A stretch of 43,853 nucleotides of DNA from an uncultured Spirochaetota bacterium (GTDB taxonomy: Bacteria > Spirochaetota > Spirochaetia > Treponematales > Rectinemataceae), in assembly GCA_903821875.1 (NCBI GenBank), contig CAIJMU010000113.1, forward strand, positions 1 through 43,853, given 5' to 3'. A program made the translations under genes and the position numbers. Below the pieces are notes generated by a model. It did not search any database and was not told the DNA's origin. It saw nothing but the letters and a program-made list of their open reading frames with translations. Every line of letters starts with the position of its first letter. The stretch's first letter is position 1. Positions 1-6,055 of this stretch are shown in pieces.

Positions 1-201
1 ACTACACGAACTCAGCGCTAATTATCTGCAAATATTACGCTCGGAATGTCGGTCTGGTTCTCATTAAAACACTATATAGAGATGATAATGGGGACATGAA
101 AACAATGGGATACTACTCGCTTACTGGAATAAAGGATTAGGAAGTCAATATAGGCACTTTCCGGGGGATACTCGGGAAACCCTCTTTTATTGTCGTTAGT
201 G
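1..201. other. AT-rich left edge without a recognisable gene
   Basis: This stretch is visibly richer in A and T than the rest of the window. I see no credible coding frame with a ribosome site, no tRNA and no CRISPR. It lies downstream of the - strand gene ending at 202. Two similar 13-base strings, around 14-26 and 198-210 (core GCTAATT), flank it, but they are imperfect and too short to call an attachment site. Confidence 0.4.
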
Positions 202-528
202 CTAATTGTCCTTGAACCAGTCCTCCGCCCATTTCCCGCCGTCAGCAGCGCCAGATTCCCGGTACAGCTCATCGATCCGCTCGCGGTAGCCAGGCGTCGT
301 GTCGTCCAGGCGTGTGATGCCCAGCAAGACGAATTCGGTAGTTGCCTTATCCCGTGCCGTGCCCCATGCCGCATCCCGTTCTTTCATTTTAGCCATGGCC
401 GCGTCGAAGAGGCTGGGCTTCTTTGTTTTCTGCTTCTTGGTTTTTTTCGTCTTGACCTTGGCAACACCGACGCTCGCGATTCGATCAAGAACGACATTCA
501 CTCCTTTTATTTTCTCTTCTTCAGACAT
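202..528 (-). CDS. Stand-alone copy of the MuF C-terminal domain
   Basis: Its last 72 residues match the C-terminal 72-residue module of the MuF protein (11842-12057) at about 59 of 72 positions, including the shared ending WAEDWFKDN. The module is preceded here by a lysine-rich linker (KTKKTKKQKTKK). The chosen start opens with MSEEEKIKG and has only a weak GAGAG site upstream. The frame stays open to ATG codons at 603 and 717, so a longer product up to 171 residues is possible. The gene lies opposite to the structural operon. Function is unknown. Because the MuF copy sits where polymorphic toxin-like tails occur in MuF proteins, this could be an effector, an immunity partner or a regulator; nothing here decides between them. 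Confidence 0.6.
   Translation of the reverse strand: MSEEEKIKGVNVVLDRIASVGVAKVKTKKTKKQKTKKPSLFDAAMAKMKERDAAWGTARDKATTEFVLLGITRLDDTTPGYRERIDELYRESGAADGGKWAEDWFKDN
205..420 (-). repeat. Inverted copy of a 72-codon module also at 11842-12057
   Basis: Read on the - strand this segment encodes KPSLFDAAM...WAEDWFKDN, closely matching the segment encoded at 11842-12057 on the + strand. The match starts abruptly at KPSLF and runs to or near both stop codons. The nucleotide sequences are also very similar. The two copies lie about 11.5 kb apart in opposite orientation. Confidence 0.85.
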
Positions 529-842
529 GAGTTTTCCATCTCTCTCTAGGAAAGCAAACGCGGACTGAAAAAATCCTGTCGCGTCGGATTCTGTAATTAT
601 CATTCCTCGATCATTGCGAATAGTTTTCCCTTTCCACGAGAGCGGCCTGTCGGATGCAAGATGCCATGTACTCAAACTTGAAATGCTGAAACCATGTTCC
701 TTCCCGCCGGCATCCATGGGAAATCTTTGATCTGTTTTTTACATCCGTCAAGGCAAGAAACTATCCGTATCGGTAGTTTTAGATCGACTGGACAAATATC
801 GACCAAGGATTGCTGCCCGTTCTTCCGATTGAGGGAGGGGGA
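529..842. other. Spacer between two - strand genes
   Basis: If the downstream - strand gene starts at 528, this stretch holds no assigned gene. Its - strand frame remains open from 717, so part of it may encode an N-terminal extension of that gene. A TTGACG hexamer on the - strand at about 755-760 could be a -35 box, but no good -10 follows. I see no terminator after the gene ending at 843. Confidence 0.35.
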
Positions 843-1124
843 CTATGCGCCCTTCGAAGTTTTTTTAGAATCTCCCCGCGCCCATTCGCCATCCAGCTTT
901 TTAGAATAGACGCCCTGGATATATTGGCTGCGCGCTGCCGCCGCAGCTTGCTGGGCAACTTCCTCAATTTCAAGGCCCCGTTTCACTAAGAGGGCAGTGA
1001 ATTGATCTTTTGTGCCCGTCCAATCTGCGGACTTCATTGCTTCAGTTATTCGCTCATCTAGTTCATCGGTAATCCTCACGCGCAAAATCGAGTCCCTTTT
1101 CTCGCCAGTCGCATTTCTCCCCAT
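843..1124 (-). CDS. Small DNA-binding-like protein, divergent from 1237
   Basis: This 93-residue protein begins MGRNATGEKRDSILRVRIT. The early basic beta-strand-like segment (RDSILRVRI) followed by helices with DELDERITEAM resembles the ribbon-helix-helix fold of CopG/Arc-type regulators. The C-terminal half is alanine- and glutamate-rich and probably helical. The start at 1124 is fixed by an excellent AAGGAGGAG site just upstream; the open frame continues further but without such a site. It is transcribed away from another RHH-like gene across a promoter region with repeated GTGT half-sites, so autoregulation is plausible. A relaxosome or plasmid-type role cannot be excluded. Confidence 0.65.
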   Translation of the reverse strand: MGRNATGEKRDSILRVRITDELDERITEAMKSADWTGTKDQFTALLVKRGLEIEEVAQQAAAAARSQYIQGVYSKKLDGEWARGDSKKTSKGA

Positions 1125-1151
1125 CTCTCCTCCTTCGCCAACCCCACTTCC

Positions 1152-1181
1152 ATTATCGGCATAAAACACAAAAATACACAA
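1152..1181 (-). promoter_or_regulatory. Promoter for the - strand gene at 843-1124
   Basis: On the - strand TTGTGT (1181-1176) is followed after 18 bases by GATAAT (1157-1152). It lies about 30 bases before the ATG at 1124 and overlaps the phased half-sites. Confidence 0.5.
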
Positions 1182-1189
1182 TAAGACAC

Positions 1190-1218
1190 TTGACATGTGC
1201 TCTATAGTGTCCTATCGT
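1190..1218 (+). promoter_or_regulatory. Promoter for the gene at 1237
   Basis: A perfect TTGACA (1190-1195) is followed after 17 bases by TATCGT (1213-1218). The predicted start of the RNA falls near 1225, giving a very short leader that begins almost at the AAGGAGG site. The -10 box lies between two GTGTC half-sites. Confidence 0.55.
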
Positions 1219-1236
1219 GTCTTGCAAGGAGGCAAG

Positions 1237-1569
1237 ATGAAGCGCCTAAATGTTTATCTGGATGGAGACTTGGAAAAGAGATTCCTCGCAGACGCGACTA
1301 AAAATAAGCGTGGCCCACAGGGCGAGATCGAATACCTGATTGAAAAAGCCCTCGACGCTCTCGAAGCCCCGATGTCCGGTCAGGCCAAGGAGCTGGCGGC
1401 GGCATTGGAGCACAACCGCCAATGCCGGGCCGACTGCGGGATAGGGGATGCTCCGAAGCGTCCTCGCGCGAAACGGTTTTTCAACGAGGTGGCCCTCGCG
1501 GCCGCCTACCACTCCGGCTATGAGTCCGGGGTGGAAGATGGACTCAAACAGAAAGGAGCTGCATCATGA
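1237..1569 (+). CDS. Ribbon-helix-helix-like small protein
   Basis: The 110-residue product starts MKRLNVYLDGDLEKRF, a short basic beta strand followed by a helix, typical of Arc/CopG-type DNA-binding proteins. The next part (GEIEYLIEKALDAL) fits the second helix. The remainder has a cysteine pair (CRADCG) and a helix rich in alanine and glycine. The start is set by AAGGAGG at 1226-1232. It leads the + strand accessory genes and its stop overlaps the next start (ATGA), so it may regulate this group and the divergent gene. Specific target unknown. Confidence 0.7.
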   Translation: MKRLNVYLDGDLEKRFLADATKNKRGPQGEIEYLIEKALDALEAPMSGQAKELAAALEHNRQCRADCGIGDAPKRPRAKRFFNEVALAAAYHSGYESGVEDGLKQKGAAS

Positions 1570-1997
1570 CGACGAAGGAATGGGCCGCGAAGCTGAATGG
1601 CATCGAGTACCCGGCGCGTGAAGTCGAGAGCTGGCAGGTCGAGGCCGCCAAGGATGGCGTCGTGATCGTCTACGGGATGTCCGACGACCTCATCGAGTTC
1701 GCGGGGGCCATCAACGAGGAAGACGGGGCTTGGGAGGGGACCGAGAAGAAGATCACGCCTGACGGAAGGCTCTACGACGAGGACAGGAATCGCGAGGAGC
1801 TGAAATACAATTCCATGCAGGTATCGAACATGCCGAAGGTCAGGGCGATATGGAGCCCGCGCGGCGCCGACGGAGAGATTTGGGCGAGCTGGGAGATTCA
1901 GACCCTAATCCCCCACGATACTTTCGACATCATGGAGGACGGGGAGATATTCTGCCGTGGTGCCGTCTTCACCCTGGCTTTGGCCCTCACTTTCTGA
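1566..1997 (+). CDS. Hypothetical phage protein
   Basis: The 143-residue product is acidic, with three tryptophan-containing segments and a C-terminal part reading IPHDTFDIMEDGEIFCRG. Similar 'IPHxTFxI.EDGE.FCRGxVF' endings occur in small early phage proteins of unknown role; this is from memory and not checked. Translation is probably coupled to the preceding gene by an ATGA overlap at 1566-1569. No catalytic motif is visible. Confidence 0.7.
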   Translation: MTTKEWAAKLNGIEYPAREVESWQVEAAKDGVVIVYGMSDDLIEFAGAINEEDGAWEGTEKKITPDGRLYDEDRNREELKYNSMQVSNMPKVRAIWSPRGADGEIWASWEIQTLIPHDTFDIMEDGEIFCRGAVFTLALALTF

Positions 1998-2010
1998 AGC
2001 GCAGACAGCG

Positions 2011-2223
2011 ATGAGCTGCCGACGAATCGACTTTGAGGGTGGCGTGGCCTATCTCTGCGGTCCCAACAGGCGGGGCGGGTTCGGCCCATGGTCATGGGAG
2101 CTTCACAATTACTGCGGCGTCGCGTGGTACTGGCTCTCCGGTACGCGTTTCGAGCGCCAGCTCAATCCAGGGGAGCATTCGCCCCTGTGGCTCATCTTCT
2201 ACGCGCAAAAAGGGGATCGCTGA
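2011..2223 (+). CDS. Hypothetical small protein
   Basis: This 70-residue product begins MSCRRIDFEGGVAYLCGP and is rich in tryptophan, glycine and tyrosine. It ends 2 bases before the next gene. The ribosome site is weak (GAAGC). No family recognised; the two early cysteines alone do not make a metal site. Confidence 0.5.
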   Translation: MSCRRIDFEGGVAYLCGPNRRGGFGPWSWELHNYCGVAWYWLSGTRFERQLNPGEHSPLWLIFYAQKGDR

Positions 2224-2225
2224 GA

Positions 2226-2564
2226 ATGAAGCTCTACCTTTCGGGGCCCATCACCGGCATTCCCGACTACCGCGACCGATTCTTTCAGGCTGAAGACTAC
2301 CTTCGACACCTTGGTCCCGGCGTCGAGGTCATCAACCCGGCGGCTTTTTCGTGCATGGCTCTCTGGGAATGGGAGGACTGCATACTTTTCGACCTGAAGC
2401 TACTCAGGGGGGCTGATTCCCTCGTCTCGCTGCCCGGATCGGCAAACAGCAAGGGGGCCAGGATCGAGGTGGACTTCGCGCGGGGGATGGGAATCCCGGT
2501 TTTCGACCTGTGCGAGGTTCGGGCCTGGGTGGCAAGGCTGGCTCCATGCGAGCAAGTTTCATGA
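2226..2564 (+). CDS. DUF4406 / deoxyribosyltransferase-like protein
   Basis: The 112-residue product starts MKLYLSGPITG and continues to FFQAEDYLR and INPAAF, then LLRGADSLVSLPGSANSKGARIEV across two blocks (about residues 60-83). This pattern (YLSGPITG, NPA, LPGW/S..SKGA..E) is that of DUF4406, a Rossmann-like family related to nucleoside 2-deoxyribosyltransferases and common in phages. The glutamate in SKGARIE is the position expected to be catalytic in that superfamily. It may act in nucleotide salvage, or in turnover of NAD-like molecules, but the substrate is not known. Its stop overlaps the next start. Confidence 0.8.
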   Translation: MKLYLSGPITGIPDYRDRFFQAEDYLRHLGPGVEVINPAAFSCMALWEWEDCILFDLKLLRGADSLVSLPGSANSKGARIEVDFARGMGIPVFDLCEVRAWVARLAPCEQVS

Positions 2565-2851
2565 GGCTATTCGGATTCGAGATACGGCGGATACCTGCTA
2601 CTGAGCCCGCCTTCGCCCGGCAGCGCGACCTCTGGATGATCTGCACGGTATGCGGGCGGCTCTCGCGGCTAAATAGGCTTGAAGACGGCCGGACCATCCT
2701 CGCGGCTCTCTGGGGAGTGGAGAAGATTCGGCGGCTTGAGCTCGGGTGCCCCTGCGGCAAGAAGATCGTCATCTTCTCAAGCGAAGAGGTCTTTGAGAAG
2801 GCCCAGCCCGTGTTCTGGGAGAAATTGACCGACGGGATGGGACGACGATGA
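2561..2851 (+). CDS. Small zinc-ribbon-like protein
   Basis: The 96-residue product has CTVCG at about residues 28-32 and CPCGKKI about 39 residues later, a cysteine arrangement that could bind zinc. The rest is basic and hydrophobic without a known motif. The start overlaps the previous stop (ATGA at 2561-2564) and its own stop overlaps the methyltransferase start, so it is translated in a chain with these genes. Function unknown. Confidence 0.6.
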   Translation: MRLFGFEIRRIPATEPAFARQRDLWMICTVCGRLSRLNRLEDGRTILAALWGVEKIRRLELGCPCGKKIVIFSSEEVFEKAQPVFWEKLTDGMGRR

Positions 2852-4233
2852 ACTATGTCGACCTGTTTTCGGGCATTGGAGGATTCGCGCTCGGGGCATA
2901 TTGGGCAGGCGCGCGGTTCGACCGGCACTTCTTTTCGGAAATAGACCCATGGTGCGTCGATCTGTACGGCCGCCGATTCCCGGAGGCCAAGACGCTCGGG
3001 GGGATTCAGGGGATCGCCACAGAGGAGTTATCACGTGAATTTGGAAATGAGTGGGTGCTTACCGGGGGGTTCCCCTGTCAGGATATCTCCGTCGCCGGGA
3101 AGGGGGCAGGACTCGCCGGAGAGCGATCGGGTCTTTGGTGGGAGTATTGGCGCCTTATTCGCGATCTTCGACCCGCCGTCGCGATCATGGAAAACGTCGG
3201 AGCCCTCGCTTTTCGAGGACTTGATTCCGTCCTTGGATCGCTTGCCGAAGTCGGGTACGATGCTGAATGGGCGGATATTCGAGCGTCGGACATCGGAGCC
3301 CCGCACCGCCGGGAGAGAATCTGGATTGTGGCCTACCCCAGCGGCGAGCGTCACAAACCTGTTGGAATCTCCGGAATCCTGGATGGAGCGCGCCGAGCGG
3401 CTGAAGGCGAAGGGTTACAATTCCAACGGCGCGGGAATGCCGTTGACCATAGCCGCGAAGGTTTGGCCGACGCCGAAATCATCGCCGAGCGGGCCGGATT
3501 ACGCTCGCATGTCCCGGCCGGGGAGCGGGGGCGACGACCTGGCTACGGCAGTCGCACGGTGCGGGGGGGGGGCGACCTTGTACCCGACTCCGAATGCGCG
3601 GGACTGGAAGGACTCAGGGCCGACGCAAGGGAACAGGCATTCGCCGAACCTTGGGACGGTGGTTGGGGGACAGTTGAATCCGACGTGGGTGGAAGCATTG
3701 ATGGGCTACCCCCGTGGCTGGACCGACATATTGGAGTAGGATGCAGTTATGCGGAAAATCAACGAAGAGTCGAAGCCCTGCGCGGTTTGTGGTCAGACCA
3801 TGTTTCGCAAGCGCTACGGCGAACGATTAGAGGACTTGAGCGCCTTCAACAGGCGGATGTGCTGTTCGCTTTCCTGCGCCAACACGAGGCAGGAATTGAC
3901 GAAGCACGGCTACTCGTGGAGGGCGAGGAAGTTTCTGAAGGATTCCTGCGAGGCCTGCGGAGAGAAGCTATTTCTGCACGCTCATCACATCGATCAGGAC
4001 AAGAAGAACAACACCCCGGAGAACATCCAGACCCTTTGCAAGTGGTGCCACGACTTCTGGCATTCGACAGCCCGCCGCATTGGGCGGGAGACGGCTGGGA
4101 GGATGCCACCCCTCGTGTAACCAAGGGGATACCCAAGCGGGTGGACCGACTCCGAGGCCTCGGCAATGCGATTGTCCCTCAGATAGCGGCGATGATATTC
4201 AGCCGTATTCTTGAACTGGAACGCTTTTGTTGA
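2848..4233 (+). CDS. DNA (cytosine-5) methyltransferase
   Basis: The product (461 residues) carries the ordered motifs of C5 cytosine methyltransferases: motif I DLFSGIGG (residues 5-12, AdoMet binding), motif IV GGFPCQDIS with the catalytic Cys77, motif VI ENV (from Glu115), motif VIII HRRERIW (around 153-159), and motif X GNAIVPQIA from Gly439. The expected role is methylation of phage DNA at specific cytosines, probably against host restriction. The central part, which should hold the target recognition domain, is encoded by DNA that is also open in a second frame carrying two convincing genes with their own ribosome sites. The frame has no stop through that region and its end is in frame with motif X, so I call one intact gene. 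A gene interrupted by insertion, still open by chance in GC-rich DNA, is the alternative. Confidence 0.85.
   Translation: MNYVDLFSGIGGFALGAYWAGARFDRHFFSEIDPWCVDLYGRRFPEAKTLGGIQGIATEELSREFGNEWVLTGGFPCQDISVAGKGAGLAGERSGLWWEYWRLIRDLRPAVAIMENVGALAFRGLDSVLGSLAEVGYDAEWADIRASDIGAPHRRERIWIVAYPSGERHKPVGISGILDGARRAAEGEGLQFQRRGNAVDHSREGLADAEIIAERAGLRSHVPAGERGRRPGYGSRTVRGGGDLVPDSECAGLEGLRADAREQAFAEPWDGGWGTVESDVGGSIDGLPPWLDRHIGVGCSYAENQRRVEALRGLWSDHVSQALRRTIRGLERLQQADVLFAFLRQHEAGIDEARLLVEGEEVSEGFLRGLRREAISARSSHRSGQEEQHPGEHPDPLQVVPRLLAFDSPPHWAGDGWEDATPRVTKGIPKRVDRLRGLGNAIVPQIAAMIFSRILELERFC
3035..3739 (+). CDS. Overlapping-frame gene inside the methyltransferase
   Basis: This 234-residue frame lies in the +1 phase within the methyltransferase gene. 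It starts with GTG at 3035, 7 bases after GAGGAG (3022-3027); an ATG follows at 3047. It contains SGLWPTPAAS, VWPTPKSS and LYPTPNARDWKDSG, and ends GGQLNPTWVEALMGYPRGW. Phage proteins with repeated WPTP motifs and an NPTWVEWLMGFPxGWT-like ending are well populated and often named methylase-associated; I recognise that pattern from memory. Its first part is simply the alternate reading of methyltransferase motifs IV-VIII. It stops 9 bases before the HNH gene. Whether it is translated is unproven, but the ribosome site, the conserved-looking ending and the tidy junction argue for it. Confidence 0.55.
   Translation: MNLEMSGCLPGGSPVRISPSPGRGQDSPESDRVFGGSIGALFAIFDPPSRSWKTSEPSLFEDLIPSLDRLPKSGTMLNGRIFERRTSEPRTAGRESGLWPTPAASVTNLLESPESWMERAERLKAKGYNSNGAGMPLTIAAKVWPTPKSSPSGPDYARMSRPGSGGDDLATAVARCGGGATLYPTPNARDWKDSGPTQGNRHSPNLGTVVGGQLNPTWVEALMGYPRGWTDILE
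3749..4120 (+). CDS. HNH endonuclease nested in the methyltransferase
   Basis: The 123-residue product has two zinc-binding blocks: CAVCG (11-15) with CCSLSC (38-43), then CEACG (67-71) with CKWC (97-100). Between the latter are LHAHHID (76-82) and N92, followed by CHDFWH, giving a classic HNH nuclease centre. It would cut DNA with a metal ion, either as a homing-type element or in packaging or host-DNA degradation. The ATG has AGTAGG 8 bases upstream. The gene is in the same phase as 3035-3739 and in a different phase from the methyltransferase that fully encloses it. Confidence 0.75.
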   Translation: MRKINEESKPCAVCGQTMFRKRYGERLEDLSAFNRRMCCSLSCANTRQELTKHGYSWRARKFLKDSCEACGEKLFLHAHHIDQDKKNNTPENIQTLCKWCHDFWHSTARRIGRETAGRMPPLV

Positions 4234-4258
4234 AGATAAGTGCTTATTCTGCTATAAT
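4230..4258 (+). promoter_or_regulatory. Strong sigma-70-type promoter after the methyltransferase
   Basis: TTGAAG (4230-4235) and a perfect TATAAT (4253-4258) are separated by 17 bases. The -35 box overlaps the methyltransferase stop codon. It should drive the small genes from 4295. Confidence 0.7.
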
Positions 4259-4260
4259 AT

Positions 4261-4278
4261 CTATGGGTTTTCCCATAG
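4261..4278 (+). promoter_or_regulatory. Perfect inverted repeat at the transcription start
   Basis: CTATGGG and CCCATAG form a perfect 7-base inverted repeat around a TTTT loop, directly after the TATAAT box. It could be an operator covering the RNA start or a short 5' hairpin on the transcript. Confidence 0.55.
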
Positions 4279-4294
4279 AAGAATGGAGGCGAAA

Positions 4295-4555
4295 ATGGCG
4301 CATGCCGGGGCGTCCGTGAACTGGACCCTGAAGAGCATCAAGACGGAAGTGGAATCCCTCATCAAGGCCGAAATCGACACGAACCCGAAGTATCCGCATG
4401 ACCTCATCGTGGCGCTCGCCCTCGTCCATCGGGAGATTGGAGCGTTTCTAGGCGCTCCGCCTGTAGTTCAGGAGGCTCCTTCGGAGGGCGTCATTCCGGG
4501 AGCCGTAACCCTGGCCGAGGGGGAAGGCTTTGCGGGGGGCTCCGAGGCAACATGA
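4295..4555 (+). CDS. Hypothetical small protein
   Basis: This 86-residue product starts MAHAGASVNWTLKSIKTEVE and has an amphipathic helical N-terminal half and a low-complexity acidic tail rich in Gly, Glu and Ala. GGAGG lies 5 bases before the start at 4295; an upstream ATG at 4283 has no such site. It is first downstream of the promoter at 4230-4258 and its stop overlaps the next start. No family recognised. Confidence 0.65.
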   Translation: MAHAGASVNWTLKSIKTEVESLIKAEIDTNPKYPHDLIVALALVHREIGAFLGAPPVVQEAPSEGVIPGAVTLAEGEGFAGGSEAT

Positions 4556-4749
4556 CCGCGAAATGCCCTCTCTGTGGGGAGCTGATACGATGGACAACGG
4601 GTTCCCATGGAGCCCCGACGATGGTAGAGAGAGAAGAAATAGAGATTGTGACGGCGAGCGGGCGAAGCGCGCGCGGGGCGCGGCCACACGTCTGCGCGAG
4701 GAGCGATGATGGGACAACCGGCGAAACAGGAATTCCACGACCTTCTTGA
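4552..4749 (+). CDS. Small zinc-ribbon-like protein
   Basis: The 65-residue product begins MTAKCPLCGELIRW, with a CPLCG knuckle, and has one more cysteine (HVCARS) about 40 residues on. The start overlaps the preceding stop (ATGA). The 3' end overlaps the next gene by about 40 bases. Function is unknown; short proteins of this type are common in phage accessory regions. The low-complexity C-terminus makes the call uncertain. Confidence 0.45.
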   Translation: MTAKCPLCGELIRWTTGSHGAPTMVEREEIEIVTASGRSARGARPHVCARSDDGTTGETGIPRPS

Positions 4750-4951
4750 CGACCTGTGCCGGCAGGAGGTCTTCGGCAGCATCGCGTTTCGCTTTCAGAA
4801 GGGCGACATCGTTTCGGTGTCCGACTCCCTCGAATGGAAGCCCGGTGAGATTTGCGAGGCCTATGGCAAGAAGACTGAGGGACTAAAAAAAAAGGTCCTG
4901 ATAGTCCGGAAGCGCCCGGATGACGACGATTTGGCCAAAACAGGGACGTGA
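4709..4951 (+). CDS. Hypothetical small protein
   Basis: The 80-residue product has a helical start (FHDLLDDLCRQEVFGSIAF) and a lysine-rich C-terminal part. GAGGAG at 4698-4703 favours ATG 4709 over the adjacent ATG 4706. It ends just before the promoter at 4961. A run of nine A residues near 4886-4894 in the reading frame is a possible slippage site or sequencing weak spot. No family recognised. Confidence 0.55.
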   Translation: MGQPAKQEFHDLLDDLCRQEVFGSIAFRFQKGDIVSVSDSLEWKPGEICEAYGKKTEGLKKKVLIVRKRPDDDDLAKTGT

Positions 4952-4960
4952 TCCGCTTTC

Positions 4961-4990
4961 TTGTACTTAAAATGCTGATTCGGCTATACT
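4961..4990 (+). promoter_or_regulatory. Promoter upstream of the terminase genes
   Basis: TTGTAC (4961-4966) and TATACT (4985-4990) are separated by 18 bases. It lies in the only sizeable non-coding gap before the packaging genes. Confidence 0.6.
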
Positions 4991-5038
4991 GAAACTGACG
5001 GGAACCTGAATAGCACATTGGCGCCGAGTCGAAGGATC

Positions 5039-5082
5039 GGGCCGATACCACGCTCATAGCAGCGGAGGTGTCGGCTCTTTTT
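5039..5082 (+). terminator. Terminator-like leader hairpin before the terminase operon
   Basis: An 11-base stem (GGGCCGATACC at 5039-5049 with GGTGTCGGCTC at 5067-5077, two G-U pairs) encloses a second stem CGCT/AGCG and is followed by TTTTT. With the promoter 50 bases upstream it would give an RNA of about 85 nt, or act as an attenuator for the terminase operon. The same layout recurs at 30051-30160. Confidence 0.65.
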
Positions 5083-5102
5083 ATTGCACGAGGGATGAAT
5101 GG

Positions 5103-5282
5103 ATGATCTGCAAGAGGTGTGGCGAGAAGGTGAAGTACATTCCGAGCGCCAACACGGAGGAAATCCACATCGTAGACGACGCCCTTGTAATCATCATCAC
5201 GAACACCGGGCGCGAGGCCAGGGGATACCTTCGCCATCAGTGTAAGGATGGAGCGTCGGCTGATGCCCAGAAAGAAGCCTGA
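5103..5282 (+). CDS. Small cysteine-knuckle protein before terminase
   Basis: This 59-residue product begins MICKRCGEKVKYIPS and has one later cysteine (RHQCKDG). The CKRCG knuckle suggests zinc binding. GAGG lies about 9 bases before the ATG. Its last 20 bases overlap the likely terminase small subunit start in another phase, so the two may be translationally coupled. It is easily missed because it is shorter than 60 residues. Function unknown. Confidence 0.5.
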   Translation: MICKRCGEKVKYIPSANTEEIHIVDDALVIIITNTGREARGYLRHQCKDGASADAQKEA

Positions 5283-6024
5283 TCCCGCTGGCACGAAAGG
5301 CTCGCAGGGCGCGGGCCGCAGGAAGGGAAAGCAGGAGAATGCCCTCCCGGCCGGGGATGTTCTCAACCTCGACTCCATCGACTGGGGGGACGTGAAGCTG
5401 ACGATCCTTCGGAAGCGCTTCATCTTTTGGTACACCTTCCCCGGTAGCGAATCCTACATGCGGTCGGCCGAGTCGGCAGTGAAGGCGGGATACTCCAAGG
5501 GGCAGGGCCGCCAAATGGGGTACAAGCTCCGCCACGACCCGGAAGTCGCCAGGGTAATCCGCCGTGTGGTCGAGAACACCGTCAAGACCGACTTGGAAGA
5601 GGAATACCACCGCATCCTGGAGTTGAAGCGGCGGCGGGTTCACTACGACATCAAGGACTACTTCAAGAAGGTCACGGTCACTGACCCGGATACAAAGCAG
5701 CAATACCAGAAGGAAGTCATTAAGGACCTCGACGAGCTTTCTGACGAACAACGCATGGCCATCGATTCGGTCGACTATCGCTCCCAGCGCGGAATGAAGG
5801 TCTACATCATGGCCAACCGCGAGAAGAGCATGGATGACCTTGTGGGCATGTACCAGAAGACCTTCGGCGGAAAGGATGAGGACAGCTTCGACATAGAGAC
5901 GACGGCGGAAATCATCAAGGACAAGCTGTCTGTAAAAACGACCGTGAGAAAGAAAAATGACGTGACTGCGCAAAACGCTACAGGATTCCTAGCAGCTCCA
6001 AAAAGCCTACCAGAGGAAGAGTAA
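5263..6024 (+). CDS. terS: Terminase small subunit
   Basis: The product (253 residues from 5263) has a basic, proline-rich N-terminus followed by SAVKAGYSKGQGRQMGYKL, a helix-turn-helix-like DNA-binding segment typical of terminase small subunits, and then a long helical region with a C-terminal basic tail. It should recognise the phage packaging site and regulate the large subunit, whose gene follows 31 bases on. Two starts are possible: ATG 5248 (AAGG directly adjacent) and ATG 5263 (GGAG 9 bases away); I prefer the second. Confidence 0.8.
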   Translation: MPRKKPDPAGTKGSQGAGRRKGKQENALPAGDVLNLDSIDWGDVKLTILRKRFIFWYTFPGSESYMRSAESAVKAGYSKGQGRQMGYKLRHDPEVARVIRRVVENTVKTDLEEEYHRILELKRRRVHYDIKDYFKKVTVTDPDTKQQYQKEVIKDLDELSDEQRMAIDSVDYRSQRGMKVYIMANREKSMDDLVGMYQKTFGGKDEDSFDIETTAEIIKDKLSVKTTVRKKNDVTAQNATGFLAAPKSLPEEE

Positions 6025-6055
6025 TGAATACAAAAGGATACATACCGAGGCCGGA

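Larger units (their letters stand above)
1125..1236. promoter_or_regulatory. Divergent promoter region with ~10-bp-phased GTGT half-sites
   Basis: The pentamer ACACA occurs at 1166-1170 and 1176-1180, GACAC at 1185-1189, and on the other strand GTGTC at 1207-1211 and 1217-1221. Steps are 9 to 10 bases on each side, and AAGACAC (1183-1189) is the exact inverse of GTGTCTT (1217-1223). This is the arrangement expected for cooperative binding of ribbon-helix-helix dimers, and both flanking genes look like such proteins. The sites overlap both predicted promoters. Confidence 0.6.

Noticed and set aside
14-210. Imperfect direct repeats near 14-26 and 198-210 as an attachment site
   Set aside because: They are short, imperfect and AT-rich. 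No integrase gene is in the window.
1957-2010. Upstream start for the gene at 2011
   Set aside because: It would lie inside the preceding gene and add an unlikely sequence. ATG 2011 fits the gene spacing, although its ribosome site is weak.
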